A stretch of 64,000 bases of DNA from Dipteris shenzhenensis (Eukaryota; Polypodiophyta; Polypodiopsida; Gleicheniales): NCBI GenBank assembly GCA_047967505.1, contig CM106538.1. One strand, 5' to 3'. The notes under the pieces were generated by a model. The model was not told the DNA's origin and ran no database searches. It saw only the letters and a list, made by a program, of their open reading frames with translations. Of this stretch, positions 26,301-32,796 are shown in pieces. How positions within the stretch are numbered: position 1 is the first letter of the stretch; the number at the start of each line of letters is the position of its first letter. The translations under genes were made by a program, and so were the position numbers.

Positions 26301-29300
26301 AGCATTGGCAGGCAGTGAAGAGAGTCTTCATATCTCAGAGGCACTCAGGATTTAGCTCTCTTCTATGATGATCAAGGTTCCACTACCATGCATGCTTACA
26401 CGGATAGTGATTGGGCAGGTTGTTCCGACACCAGAGTGTCACATACCGGCAACTGTTAATTGCTTGGCAGATCATGTATCTCTTGGCTCAGCAAGAAGCA
26501 ATCAACAGTTGCCACATCCCGCTGTGAGGCTGAGTACAGGGAAGCCTTCACCGCTACAGTAGAGTGTGTCTGGCTTCGACAGTTACTTAACAGATCTTGG
26601 TATTTGCCAGACATCCTCCACTATAGTCTACATTGACAGCCAGAGTGCTTTGGCCATTGTGAGTAATCCAGTGTTTCATGTGCGTACCAAGCACATTGAA
26701 GTTCACTATCATTACGTTCGAGAGTGGTTATCAGCGGGAGACAGAGAGTTGTCCTACCTTCCCACATAGAACAACATAGCAGATATGTTTACAAAGGCAC
26801 TTCCTCGTCCCAAGTTCGAAGTCTTTTGACAGGCTTTACACTTGGTTCCCTTTGTTACATGATCTGGCATACCTTGTACATTCATAGGTGGCTATATTCT
26901 TTTGGATGAACATGTGCCACCATGACTAGAAAATACCAGGTATTCTGAGACGTTTCTAGAATACTTCAGCCCATACCATGGAGGGGGGTTTGTAGGCCAT
27001 CTTCTCCCGGTTGTATTGATGCCCTCTGGGCCTTGGTATGTGCCATGTAGCTTTAGTTATTGGCACTTTCAGTTGGCCCTTTTCTAGACTGCCCCACCAT
27101 GCCAAATGACCACGACCACATACTGCTATGCAATCTTCCAGAAGAGGCTGCAATGTGAGTTGCATACATGGTGCCACATGGACAACAGATGGTTGCCCTT
27201 CTTAGGTTTATTTATGAGCCATCCTATGGCAGTTCAGTCTAGTGTGGACTGTTGTGCTGCTGCCCACATACTTTTGTCCTAATGTTTTCACGTATTTCGA
27301 AGAGCACTCATAACTTGAGGTGATTTCACTATAGAACTCGAACCTACCTTGTCAAGACTAGGAGAAGTAAATAGAGTAATCATTAGCTCTTTTCTTAAAA
27401 GGGGAGCGCTTTTAAGACCAAGAACTTGAGACTTTAGAAAGAGACTAGAAAAGACGTAAGGTCTTTCCTTTGTCAATTTAACTTCTGAACAAGTGAGGCA
27501 TTCTTGCATATGTCTATGGACATCTTGATGAAGAAAGAAAGAAAGTTTATCGAAGTCTTCGGATTCTGGAAAACCGATGGGTCTATGAGACTATGAGAAA
27601 CCTGATACAAACAAAGTGAAAGGGTGGAGCTACTAAACGAGCATTAACAACCATACTAAAAAGCTGAATGCCACATAAGCATAAACATCATTGGTAACAT
27701 CATATCAATATTAGTATGGCCATATCCGTCATCACTGTCATCAGAGTACAAGGCGATATCTAGTCCAGTATCACAGCTGTAGCCCTCCTCCTCAAGGATG
27801 GTGGGGAGTGGTAACATGACATCAGAGATAGAGTGTTGTTGATTCTCTGTGGGCACAGCCGGAAGAAATATCTCTCAATGGTTGTGAAAGTAGCTGGCTT
27901 TCCTCGGTGTCCCATAGAAGGTAGCTCATGGCTCTCAGAGAAGAATGGTAATACACAAAATGTTATCCATTAATAAATACCCATCCGTGATGATGTAATG
28001 AAAATGAGCCTCGCCTTGTAGAACAAATGTCCATACTACAAAAAAATCAACATCACCTCCATAAGATATCTTCATGCTTGTTATCAACCTCAATAATGAA
28101 CGGTTGGTGAAGGTTAGGCATCCTTAGAATGTGTCCATTGGTCATAGCCTTGAAAAGCTTTTGCTCTTTGTTTGTCCACTATTTTTCTTGGTCAGATTAT
28201 GAAGAGGAGTTGCGAATCTGGCCAAATGCTTAATGAAATAGCGAATAGTTGGAGTAGACTTGATAAAAATAGCCAATCATGGATGGCTTTAACCTTTGTA
28301 GGGTCTATGAGAATAAGGTCCTGGGTTATACTGTGCTCCATGTATCAGCTCGTCGGGAAATTTTTTTTAATTTCTGAACATTAATATGCAACTGATGCCC
28401 TCTGAAAGTCTCCAATCCCATGATGCTTTTCTTTAATTTTATTGAAGTCTTGGATGCCATCGATGAAGGTACTCATACGTTGCCTTTGTTGGTGGAAGAT
28501 CCAATTCCATCATGCGATAAAAGTGGTTGGAGCATTGATGAGGCAAGATGTCATTTATTTGAAATGTTATCCTTTTTAAGGTCCAATCATCGACACATCT
28601 AAAAGCCCCATCTTTTTTTAAAAACAAAATAGTTGGGGATCCAATGAGACTGCAACTTAAGAGATCCTCTCTAATTTTTTGTTGATAAGCCTATGCGAGA
28701 CAATAGGGAGGAATATTCAGGGATGAAGTGCCAAGTACGAGATCTATTATATTATCCTCAATACTTTCAGGGGAAGCTCTTGATGTAGATCTTGGAGAAA
28801 AGATTTTGAGAAGGACTCAAGGAGCTAGCATTGATTGTCTTTGATTTCAGAGACAGGTTTGACTTCGAGGCTTCCTTAACATAATCAAATAAGCATAGGC
28901 ACTCTTGCAAAGAATATTGTAGATTTAAGTATAACTTACCGTAGCAATTGTTCCCCCGCTAACTCTAGCTTGAATTTTCACCAGATGTCCACAATGTTGA
29001 ATAATGATCTTCTCGCTGCACAAGTAAACACAGATTCTTTGCAGTGGTGCCAATGCATGTTGAGAATCAAATCCGATCCCTTAAGATCCACAATGAGAAA
29101 TTTTTTTTGATCAAGATGCTTCTTCCCATGTACATGAAGACAAGAAAGTCTTTCACATTGTTAAAAACTTCTTATACAACTACCAAATCTAAGAAGTAGA
29201 CACTTATTGTGACCGTATATACAATTAAAAACATAAAATGCAGAGCATAGAGTAAAAATTTACAAGAAAGAGAACAAACAACTTGAGCTAAGTCAATCGA

Positions 29301-31156
29301 CCAAACAACTTTTTGTAACAGCAATACTTGGATGTGTGTTGACACCAAGCTATGTGCACAATAATAGAAACTAGAAAATAACATAGCACAATACACTTGT
29401 TAAAGGCCAAGTTTCTATCTTACCACTAACAACAAGGTAGCCTCAAGTCTACTCAATCAGCCTTAATAAAAGATTGACATATATGCACCCTTTAGATGCT
29501 CGTTTGGGAGAGACTAAAATGAAATCGTTTAGACTTCACAAGCAGTTGTAGCTTGAATGAAGAGATTTGGACTACTTTTTTATTAGCCTTGTCCTTTAGT
29601 GCTAGCCTTCGTCATGGCTGAGTTTGCCTTCACCTCCGGAGTGCCGACAAAAACTCAGTACGAAGACTTTGTATAGATGGATGCCCAAGTATGTGTGGGT
29701 GTGTGGATTTGTATGTGTGAGAGCATACTTTTATACCCACTGTTGGGCGTTGATGACGTCAGTGGGATGTCATAGTAGCTAGTCCCTGCTATGCATGATG
29801 GAGTTTATGGTTCTCAATTTTATGAGTGACTCTCGTGAGATTGAAAGTGCACTATGTTGTGTTTTTAGAGGATGAGTTTGGGAATGTTCCTGGATTCAAT
29901 TTGGACTACTTTTTGATTAGCCTTCTCCTTTAGTGCTAGCCTTCGTCATGGCTGAGTTTGCCCTTCACCTCCGGAGTGCCGACAGAAACTCAATACGAAG
30001 ACTTTGTATAAATGGATGCTCAAGTATGTGTGGGTGTGTGGATTTGTATGTGTGAGAGCATACTTTTATACTATGGTCTACACCCAGCGTTGGGCGTTGA
30101 TGACGTCAGTGGGGATGTCATAGTAGCTAGTCCTTGCTATGCATGATGGAGTTTATGGTTCTCAATCTTATGAGTGACTCTCGTGAGATTGAAACTGCAC
30201 TATGTTGTGTTTTTAGAGGATGAGTTTGGGAATGTTCCTGGATTCATCTAGGTATACACTTATTCGAGGATTAGCATCTAGGTACATAATTACATGCCTC
30301 TTGTCAGGCTTCAGAAGCACCTCCAGGGAGCCCTGTTGCTCGCTATGCTCATGAGCTTCTCTGCTGCTCTTCATCGGGGTAGTGCATTGTGCCCTTCCAA
30401 ACAAGGGCTAGGGGCCCCCTTCCGGCCAACCAGACTACTGCTTCAGTGGACCAGACCCATAGAGTCTGCCTACTATATCTGCTGCTCTTCCCCGACCAGT
30501 ACATGCTGCACTGTTGACCAGCACAGCCCATAAATAGACCTTGTACAGGTGACTGCTGCTGTACGCCGGCCATACATCCTGCACTGTTGCCCGGGACATC
30601 CTATAGATAGACCTTGTACAGGCACTTAATCCTGCCCTCCTGAGGCCCTGCCACAGCCTGTACTCTTGCCCTAATCCAGAGTCTTTGCCAGCCCTAAAGG
30701 CTGGACAGGGTGGCTTTAAAGGCTGCCCTAAGTCTAATCCAAGGACAACAGTGTCCATGTGGCACATTGCAACTCCATTCGAACCCCTACCTGTCCCCAT
30801 GTGACACCATTATCATTTGCCCACACGGCACTTTCTACACCCATCATGCTGTGGGTGTCAAACCCCATTTCTTTCCTCATATTTTGGATGGGTTCAAGAA
30901 ATGGAATGAGAAATCACCCTGTTTTTGTCCATTTAGGTTTTGATGTTTAGGATGTCTGAAATGCAAGTTTGAGAAACCAAGTGGGGACCTTTTTTCTGTC
31001 TCAGGTTTTGTAATATGTTCACTTGTTTCTTTTCTTCTTTATGGCCATAGTCTCTCCTGCTGCCTCCCAACCTGTGATGCTCTGAAAAAGGAGCAACAAT
31101 GGACTAGTTTACTATTGCTAACCAACCAGTGACACATAGATTGGAAGGCTCTCCCC

Positions 31157-31195
<39 letters not shown>

Positions 31196-31503
31196 CGCTT
31201 GTATATATGTTAGGAATTTCTATGAATAAACATAATTTTATGGCGCTTGTATGGCATTGGCACATATGCGTGGGACTGTCTGTTTTATGCAAGGTAATGG
31301 GGCTTATGTCTGAGCTCTTCAAATTATCTGACACTGCAATGTCCGATTAGGTCTGGTGGGTTTGAACTTAAGGATTGCCATCTTTGACTAATCTGGTGCA
31401 CTTAAATACTGTGCAGGCATTGATTCGGAAGTGGGCACCTGTTGCAATTGTTATAGGAATTGTGCTGTTGTTATTATGGGTTCGAAGATCCATTTGGCAC
31501 TAA
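3859..31503 (+). CDS. SEC22: SEC22-type R-SNARE, five coding exons across 27.6 kb
   Basis: The joined exons 3859-4046, 4326-4486, 4597-4743, 20342-20418 and 31417-31503 give a 219-residue protein, the usual size of plant SEC22. It starts [20 protein letters not shown] and has a longin domain (about 1-120), an R-SNARE helix (about 130-190, zero-layer Arg152 in IMTRN) and a C-terminal membrane anchor (about 198-213, inside [20 protein letters not shown]). SEC22 acts in vesicle fusion between ER and Golgi. All four introns have GT-AG ends and every junction keeps frame (188, 161, 147, 77 and 87 nt). Introns 1 and 2 are 279 and 110 bp; introns 3 and 4 are 15,598 and 10,998 bp and full of transposons. 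No disabling change is seen, so it is judged a live gene; expression is not shown. Confidence 0.95.
4326..4486 (+). CDS. SEC22: SEC22 exon 2
   Basis: Begins after the acceptor TTTCAG. The first C completes His63, followed by [20 protein letters not shown], the conserved longin core. It ends after FIKFG before the donor GTAAGAG. Confidence 0.95.
4597..4743 (+). CDS. SEC22: SEC22 exon 3
   Basis: Begins after TTTGCAAAG, giving [19 protein letters not shown] and most of the SNARE helix through GVGEKLD. It ends with the first base of Gln166 before the donor GTACGTATCC. Confidence 0.95.
4744..5980. other. SEC22 intron 3, 5' part, no gene recognised
   Basis: Non-coding sequence after the exon 3 donor. 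No transposon protein motif and no strong repeat were recognised here. It may be older, unalterable-looking intron sequence or TE remains too decayed to read. Confidence 0.35.
5981..6250 (-). mobile_element. LTR-like sequence with TGTTGGG...CCCAACA ends
   Basis: The 270-bp segment begins TGTTGGG and ends CCCAACA, a perfect 7-bp terminal inversion of the TG...CA type. Just right of it is ATCCCCCCTC, the complement of a polypurine tract, as expected beside the 3' LTR of a minus-strand element. Internal sequence to the right (6251-6660) shows no recognisable coding. It is called a partial or solo LTR; a second LTR was not found. Confidence 0.45.
6660..7335 (-). pseudogene. LINE RT fragment, antisense to SEC22
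   Basis: Minus-strand translation shows LINE reverse-transcriptase pieces. Positions 7053-7328 give [20 protein letters not shown] and later [10 protein letters not shown], the ADD catalytic box. Positions 6766-6981 give [20 protein letters not shown], the RT thumb region. Frameshifts separate the pieces and neither end is recognisable. Confidence 0.7.
7400..8822 (-). pseudogene. Ty3/gypsy remnant, left half (gag end, protease, RT)
   Basis: On the minus strand, 8775-8521 gives a gag segment ([20 protein letters not shown]). About 8470-8290 gives the protease tail (HHDVVLGI). About 8060-7420 gives the RT start (NRPPYRVS) through MPFGLA and [15 protein letters not shown]. The RT catalytic FxDD is read here as FFND. 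Multiple stops and frameshifts occur and RNase H and integrase are missing. The matching gag N-terminus lies beyond the insertion, at 12814-13521. Confidence 0.7.
8447..8504. repeat. 29-bp direct repeat, two copies
   Basis: The unit TTTCCCAATCAAGGGAATAA plus ATGGCACAG occurs twice back to back inside the gypsy protease region. Confidence 0.9.
8823..9458 (-). repeat. 3' LTR (left copy) of the gag-protease element
   Basis: A 636-bp LTR beginning TGTAGTGGGAG and ending CTCGTGACA in plus orientation. It keeps a minus-strand TATA box (TATAAAAG, 9199-9206) with six TTGACC/GGTCAA W-box cores just upstream at 9231-9310. About 160 bp (8970-9130) are absent from the right copy. Confidence 0.85.
9199..9310 (-). 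promoter_or_regulatory. LTR promoter: TATA box and W-box cluster
   Basis: TATAAAAG lies at 9199-9206 on the minus strand. In the next 100 bp upstream there are six TTGACC or GGTCAA motifs. TTGAC is the core of the W-box bound by WRKY transcription factors; activity here is inferred. Confidence 0.6.
9459..9470 (-). other. Polypurine tract of the gag-protease element
   Basis: The minus strand reads GCAGAAGGGGA directly before the 3' LTR, the expected site of plus-strand priming. Confidence 0.6.
9480..10260 (-). pseudogene. Degenerate retropepsin-like region
   Basis: Near 10215-10175 the minus strand reads [11 protein letters not shown], matching the [11 protein letters not shown]-type aspartic-protease active site but with DSS in place of DSG. 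The following frame (9998 to about 9840) contains [11 protein letters not shown], like the second conserved protease block. Past that the sequence runs into Gln-rich low-complexity repeats. Frames are interrupted, so enzyme activity is unlikely. Confidence 0.5.
10272..11751 (-). pseudogene. Gag-like protein: coiled coil, gag core, zinc knuckle
   Basis: From 11751 the minus strand gives a 222-residue open frame with a Met/Gln-rich block and then a long charged coiled coil made of repeated [10 protein letters not shown]-like units (about residues 95-190). Around 10804-10604 it gives a gag core ([20 protein letters not shown]). Near 10475-10430 it gives an intact CX2CX4HX4C zinc knuckle, [14 protein letters not shown]. 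The parts lie in different frames with stops between them. A coiled-coil start and knuckle end are typical of Ty3-type plant gag proteins. Confidence 0.7.
11860..12352 (-). repeat. Tandem array of five PBS/LTR-end junctions
   Basis: Five 12-mers complementary to a primer-binding site occur at 11935-11946, 12033-12044, 12145-12156, 12228-12239 and 12340-12351. Each is followed by (A)TGTAG plus about 20 bp of LTR end and then a CAGAATAACCCTCTGTCTC leader piece. Spacings are 98, 112, 83 and 112 bp. The two innermost copies have the canonical TGGTATCAGAGC on the minus strand; the one abutting the LTR reads TGGTATCGGAGC. Confidence 0.85.
12340..12351 (-). other. Primer-binding site at the 5' LTR
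   Basis: Minus strand TGGTATCGGAGC lies one base from the LTR end. It differs by one base from TGGTATCAGAGC, the common plant retrotransposon site complementary to initiator tRNA-Met. Confidence 0.75.
12353..12813 (-). repeat. 5' LTR (right copy) of the gag-protease element
   Basis: A 461-bp LTR, TGTAGCGAG...CTCCTGACA. Relative to the left copy it has lost about 160 bp, and a short deletion has removed the TATA box. It has gained a duplicated W-box block, with about eight TTGAC cores at 12585-12690. Confidence 0.85.
12814..13521 (-). pseudogene. Ty3/gypsy remnant, right half (gag N-terminal part)
   Basis: Minus strand 12976-12816 encodes a gag core ([20 protein letters not shown] followed by [13 protein letters not shown]). 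Upstream, 13521-13240 gives a Ser/Lys-rich leader region. Together with 8521-8775 it forms a gag reading split by the element at 8823-12813. Confidence 0.65.
13522..14346. other. Intronic sequence, no gene recognised
   Basis: Probably the 5' leader or LTR of the gypsy remnant, because it lies upstream of gag, but no TG...CA boundaries or primer site could be fixed. A run of G occurs at 14283-14292. Confidence 0.3.
14347..14500. repeat. 79-bp tandem duplication
   Basis: GCTCCGGCTCCGTGCGAGAT at 14347 recurs as GTTCCGGCTCCCCGCGAGAT at 14426. Both copies end with GAAGCGTACTTATTTTGATA. Confidence 0.9.
14566..14991 (-). mobile_element. Solo-LTR-like repeat R1, copy 1
   Basis: Starts TGCTCGTTTGGG and ends TTTAGGTACA. 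It recurs twice at 29.5-30.3 kb. On the minus strand it has TATAAAAG (14798-14805) with the bZIP/CRE palindrome TGACGTCA upstream (14836-14843), which suggests an LTR promoter. No coding, primer site or second LTR is attached. Confidence 0.6.
14992..15601. other. Intronic sequence, no gene recognised
   Basis: Short open frames on both strands show no recognisable protein. If the primer-site-like sequence at 15602 is real, this would be the internal part of a minus-strand element. Confidence 0.3.
15602..15613 (-). other. Isolated primer-binding-site-like sequence
   Basis: The minus strand reads TGGTATCAAAGC, one mismatch from TGGTATCAGAGC. The adjoining sequence on the right does not begin TG, so the LTR border is unclear. 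Confidence 0.35.
15614..16784. other. Intronic sequence with a TTGAC-rich block, no gene recognised
   Basis: Contains a (GT)n patch at about 15682-15712. At 16085-16350 there are about ten TTGAC/GTCAA cores, resembling the promoter block of an LTR. No domain was recognised. Confidence 0.35.
16785..18536 (-). pseudogene. Ty3/gypsy protease-RT-RNase H, long open frame, integrase missing
   Basis: One open minus-strand frame runs from about 18536 to 16560, of which 18536-16785 is element-like. Near its start is [11 protein letters not shown], the retropepsin active site, then [13 protein letters not shown] follows: [26 protein letters not shown], the [12 protein letters not shown] block and [12 protein letters not shown] (FLDD catalytic box, about residues 333-344 from the Met at 18479). 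RNase H begins with [14 protein letters not shown] and reaches [14 protein letters not shown], where similarity stops. Integrase and the 3' LTR are absent. The intact frame suggests a younger insertion truncated at its 3' end. Confidence 0.85.
18537..18753 (-). pseudogene. Leader joined directly to protease (gag deleted?)
   Basis: Minus strand TTGGTATCGTGTCC at about 18740-18753 resembles a primer-binding site, and only about 200 bp separate it from the protease. An in-frame TAG occurs at about 18536. The gag gene that should lie between is missing. This reading is tentative. Confidence 0.4.
18754..19275 (-). mobile_element. Candidate 5' LTR of the gypsy element
   Basis: Begins TGACACGTCCC next to the primer-like sequence. 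It contains a minus-strand TATA-type motif CTATAAAAGAGG near 19105. A plausible end is CACATGACA near 19275, but no second LTR copy confirms it. Confidence 0.4.
19276..19930 (+). other. LTR-like sequence with internal 78-bp repeat
   Basis: CCATTTAATGAAGGGCCCA occurs at 19355 and again about 78 bp later. Downstream are CTATAAATTAAG (about 19590) and AATAAAG (about 19689), in the spacing of an LTR promoter and polyadenylation signal on the plus strand. No coding is recognised and the borders are unknown. Confidence 0.35.
20127..20197. repeat. Compound microsatellite (GA)n(GAA)n
   Basis: About 17 GA units at 20127-20161 run straight into about 12 GAA/AAG units. Confidence 0.95.
20274..20320. 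repeat. (GA)n microsatellite next to SEC22 exon 4
   Basis: An uninterrupted GA tract of over 40 bp ends 22 bp before the exon 4 splice acceptor. Confidence 0.95.
20342..20418 (+). CDS. SEC22: SEC22 exon 4 (isolated micro-exon between giant introns)
   Basis: A 77-bp exon encoding the end of Gln166 and [20 protein letters not shown] followed by DLSRQ, the end of the SNARE helix. The acceptor is TTTTGCAG and the donor is GTACTACA. It lies 22 bp downstream of a (GA)n tract. Confidence 0.93.
20419..20923. other. Start of SEC22 intron 4, no gene recognised
   Basis: Non-coding sequence between the exon 4 donor and the copia LTR. Nothing specific is recognised. Confidence 0.4.
20924..21180 (+). repeat. 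5' LTR of the copia element
   Basis: 257 bp, TGTAGGCTATC...GAGCCTACA. It ends one base before a canonical primer-binding site. The middle is rich in CTAGTAC repeats. Confidence 0.85.
21182..21193 (+). other. Primer-binding site (initiator tRNA-Met type)
   Basis: TGGTATCAGAGC, an exact match to the common plant retrotransposon site. Confidence 0.9.
21280..21660 (+). repeat. GTAC-rich leader segment
   Basis: About sixteen GTAC tetramers occur in 300 bp, mostly as CGTAC or GTACG. They include the 14-bp perfect palindrome GTACAACGTTGTAC at 21356-21369. It shows no coding. Confidence 0.7.
21681..22810 (+). repeat. Three tandem copies of a 375-378 bp TTGCA-rich unit
   Basis: Units start with AGTCAGTCGTACATTGCAGC at 21681, 22059 and 22434 and are nearly identical. 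Each contains about 17 TTGCA pentamers, roughly one every 20 bp. A fourth partial unit follows at about 22810. Open frames running through the units are by-products of the repeat. The block lies between the primer site and gag. Confidence 0.92.
22928..23880 (+). pseudogene. copia gag with protease start, frameshifted
   Basis: ATG at 22928 opens [20 protein letters not shown] followed by [12 protein letters not shown], the copia gag N-terminus. The frame breaks near 23070. From 23377 a second frame gives the UBN2-type gag core ([20 protein letters not shown]). The protease active site [12 protein letters not shown] is visible at 23733-23768, in another frame. No CX2CX4HX4C zinc knuckle was found between them, so it appears deleted. 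Confidence 0.8.
24027..25007 (+). pseudogene. copia integrase, catalytic Asp replaced
   Basis: A 326-residue open frame. It has the HHCC zinc region (HERMGHLNY, then CVCEGC) at residues 34-71 and the integrase core: Asp99 in QSDVCGP, then LNTNRGGEY with Asn162 where family members have Asp, and Glu193 in ERKNR. The Asn162-Glu193 spacing is about five residues shorter than the usual DD35E, because the QQNGVA block is missing. After it come [11 protein letters not shown] and the C-terminal [13 protein letters not shown]. The protein should be catalytically inactive. Confidence 0.85.
25304..26368 (+). pseudogene. copia reverse transcriptase with stop codon and gap
   Basis: 25304-25714 encodes the RT start ([20 protein letters not shown], then [12 protein letters not shown]), followed by TAG at 25715-25717 and [13 protein letters not shown] short deletion has removed most of the LYGLKQAPR block around 25780. 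25796-26368 continues with ILYVDDMLI, the intact catalytic YVDD box, and [11 protein letters not shown]. The RT is therefore interrupted but well preserved in its palm. Confidence 0.85.
26369..26980 (+). pseudogene. copia RNase H, frameshifted
   Basis: [14 protein letters not shown] (first catalytic region) begins near 26394. Several frame changes follow. 26566-26769 then gives [20 protein letters not shown] and [14 protein letters not shown], the RNase H C-terminal part, followed by [17 protein letters not shown]. Confidence 0.8.
26980..27068 (+). repeat. Polypurine tract and truncated 3' LTR
   Basis: GGAGGGGGG lies just before TGTAGGCC at 26991. Similarity to the 5' LTR runs to 27068 and stops abruptly at GGCACTT. 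Confidence 0.8.
27069..28129. other. SEC22 intron 4, no gene recognised
   Basis: May contain the rest of a diverged LTR at its left end. No protein motif is recognised. Confidence 0.35.
28130..29140 (-). pseudogene. Ty3/gypsy protease-RT fragment, decayed
   Basis: Minus strand 28627-28439 gives [20 protein letters not shown] then [10 protein letters not shown], equivalent to the KKKDGSWRMCVDYR...PIPRID block of gypsy RT. Near 29080-29040 it gives a protease-tail-like DLILNMHW. Stops break the frame and neither LTR is visible. Confidence 0.6.
29496..29898 (-). mobile_element. Solo-LTR-like repeat R1, copy 2
   Basis: Closely matches 14566-14991 from TGCTCGTTTGGG to CTGGATTCA. It keeps TATAAAAG (29728-29735) and TGACGTCA (29754-29761) on the minus strand. 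Confidence 0.6.
29899..30258 (-). mobile_element. Solo-LTR-like repeat R1, copy 3 (left end missing)
   Basis: Abuts copy 2 head to tail, starting about 75 bp inside the unit at TTTGGACTAC and ending CTAGGTATACA. It keeps TATAAAAG (30063-30070) and TGACGTCA (30101-30108). Confidence 0.6.
30259..31162. other. End of SEC22 intron 4, no gene recognised
   Basis: Contains a short imperfect tandem repeat at about 30508-30625 (CTGCACTGTTG...ATAGACCTTGTACAGG, twice). No coding is recognised. Confidence 0.4.
31161..31194. repeat. (CT)n microsatellite
   Basis: About 17 CT units in SEC22 intron 4. Confidence 0.95.
31417..31503 (+). CDS. SEC22: SEC22 exon 5, membrane anchor and stop
   Basis: Begins after the acceptor CTGTGCAG and encodes [20 protein letters not shown] then WVRRSIWH and TAA. 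This is the conserved tail anchor of SEC22. The 3' UTR probably continues toward 31850, but no clear end was identified. Confidence 0.93.
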   Translation, partial: ALIRKWAPVAIVIGIVLLLLWVRRSIWH

Positions 31504-32054
31504 AAACTCGCTCAGTTCCAAAATCTCGGGGAGACGTTGGCAGCAATAACATCAAGTTTCCAAGACATGATTTCTCTGGTGCTCTTAATGCAGAGCAAAG
31601 AAAGGACAGAGACGTCACACTTCGAAGTGGGGGAATTTTTACAGATCGGGGAGTTAATATCAACATGGGAGATTTTGCACGACTAATTTATCCTAAACCT
31701 CCTGCTCATGTGGCTTGGGTATAATGGAGCAAGTGCTTCCCATATGAGGTTTTGCTCTTATTTTGAGGCTCAATTGTAATCTTAGCTTGTTTGGCATGTA
31801 CTGTTGCTACTATGAGACCTGCTTTATATATTATTTCTGTAGAATCTCAATACAGACAAATTGGTGGTAAGCATCTGTTCTACTAAATGTGGGTGCTAGT
31901 CTGCAGAGGCCCTCTTTTTATTAGAGTACTGTCACAACTGCTACCATATATATATCAGAGAGCTTGCTGGCAAATCGTCATTGCTATAAACATATCCGAG
32001 AGCTAACTGGTAAACTGTCACTGCTATAAACATATATGAGAGACACTGAAAGCC
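31504..32054 (+). other. SEC22 3' UTR and downstream flank
   Basis: AT-rich non-coding sequence follows the TAA. The 3' UTR probably ends before about 31870. No transposon motif is recognised. Confidence 0.4.
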
Positions 32055-32058
32055 TGCT

Positions 32059-32104
<46 letters not shown>

Positions 32105-32170
32105 TTAACATCTGCAGAAGACCCCACGGCTCTGAGACAAAAGTACAGTAGCAAAAAGTAACTTACTACA
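32055..32170. repeat. (GA)n-associated repeat resembling 20127-20275
   Basis: A GA tract (32060-32102) is followed by TTAACATCTGCAGAAG...TGAGACAAA...CAAAAAGTA. This parallels the sequence after the GA/GAA tract at 20197, so the microsatellite is carried within a dispersed repeat. Confidence 0.6.
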
Positions 32171-32522
32171 AAGCTCAGCTCCTTCCAGGATGTAACTACA
32201 TTCTAATACAATCATAAGGTGGCCTTTATAACATCAGTCATCAGTTTGAGACTGAGTCTTTGGGTTTGGATTTGAAGTCCGTAATCAATGCTTGCTTATC
32301 TCGATAAACCGCCCATTTGCTTGCTTTGTGTGCTTCCTTTACTTTGGTGAGTTACACTATGTCGTTGTTTGAGCTGGATTGGAGTGACCTCAGATATTCC
32401 AAATCTTTGTACGTCTCAGCTTACGTGTTGTTTGAGGATCTTAACCCTTGCTGCTCTCCCTCTGGATAGACTTATGCCAATTTGCCTTATATTGCATATA
32501 GCATTCTCATCCCATTCAACTT

Positions 32523-32672
32523 GTGGTACCTCTTAAGTTGTAGTAATCATGAATTTGACGTTTACTAATCATATGCCTTAAGAGGTACATAGAATCATGA
32601 ATCAGAGAGGTAAGTTGGGGGGTTGGTACCTCTTAAGGCATGTGATTAGTAAATATTCATGATTTAGTAAAT
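32523..32672. repeat. Fold-back repeat, GTACCTCTTAAG arms
   Basis: GTACCTCTTAAG at about 32525 pairs with CTTAAGAGGTAC at about 32578. The second arm with its neighbour (about 32545-32590) also pairs with 32625-32672 over about 45 bp. It could be a small fold-back or MITE-like element; no target duplication was identified. Confidence 0.6.
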
Positions 32673-32796
32673 ATTCAGTACAGTTAAGAGAGCGTCTTGG
32701 GATATAAGCTTTAAGCTTTTAGTAAATCTATGAATTTGACATTCTCACACAAGTAATCAATTATGAACAATGATTTTATTATTGAATAAAATTCAA

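Larger units (their letters stand above)
20924..27068 (+). mobile_element. Ty1/copia retrotransposon, sense to SEC22, inactivated
   Basis: Order on the plus strand: 5' LTR, primer-binding site, 1.7-kb repetitive leader, gag, protease, integrase, RT, RNase H, polypurine tract, truncated 3' LTR. Integrase before RT defines copia. The element is dead: gag and RNase H carry frameshifts, RT has a stop, integrase lacks a catalytic Asp, and the 3' LTR matches for only 78 bp (about 76 identical). It lies in intron 4 of SEC22 in the same orientation as the gene. Confidence 0.9.

Noticed and set aside
31431-31724. A 97-codon frame overlapping SEC22 exon 5
   Set aside because: It is out of frame with the conserved tail anchor and has no recognisable domain.
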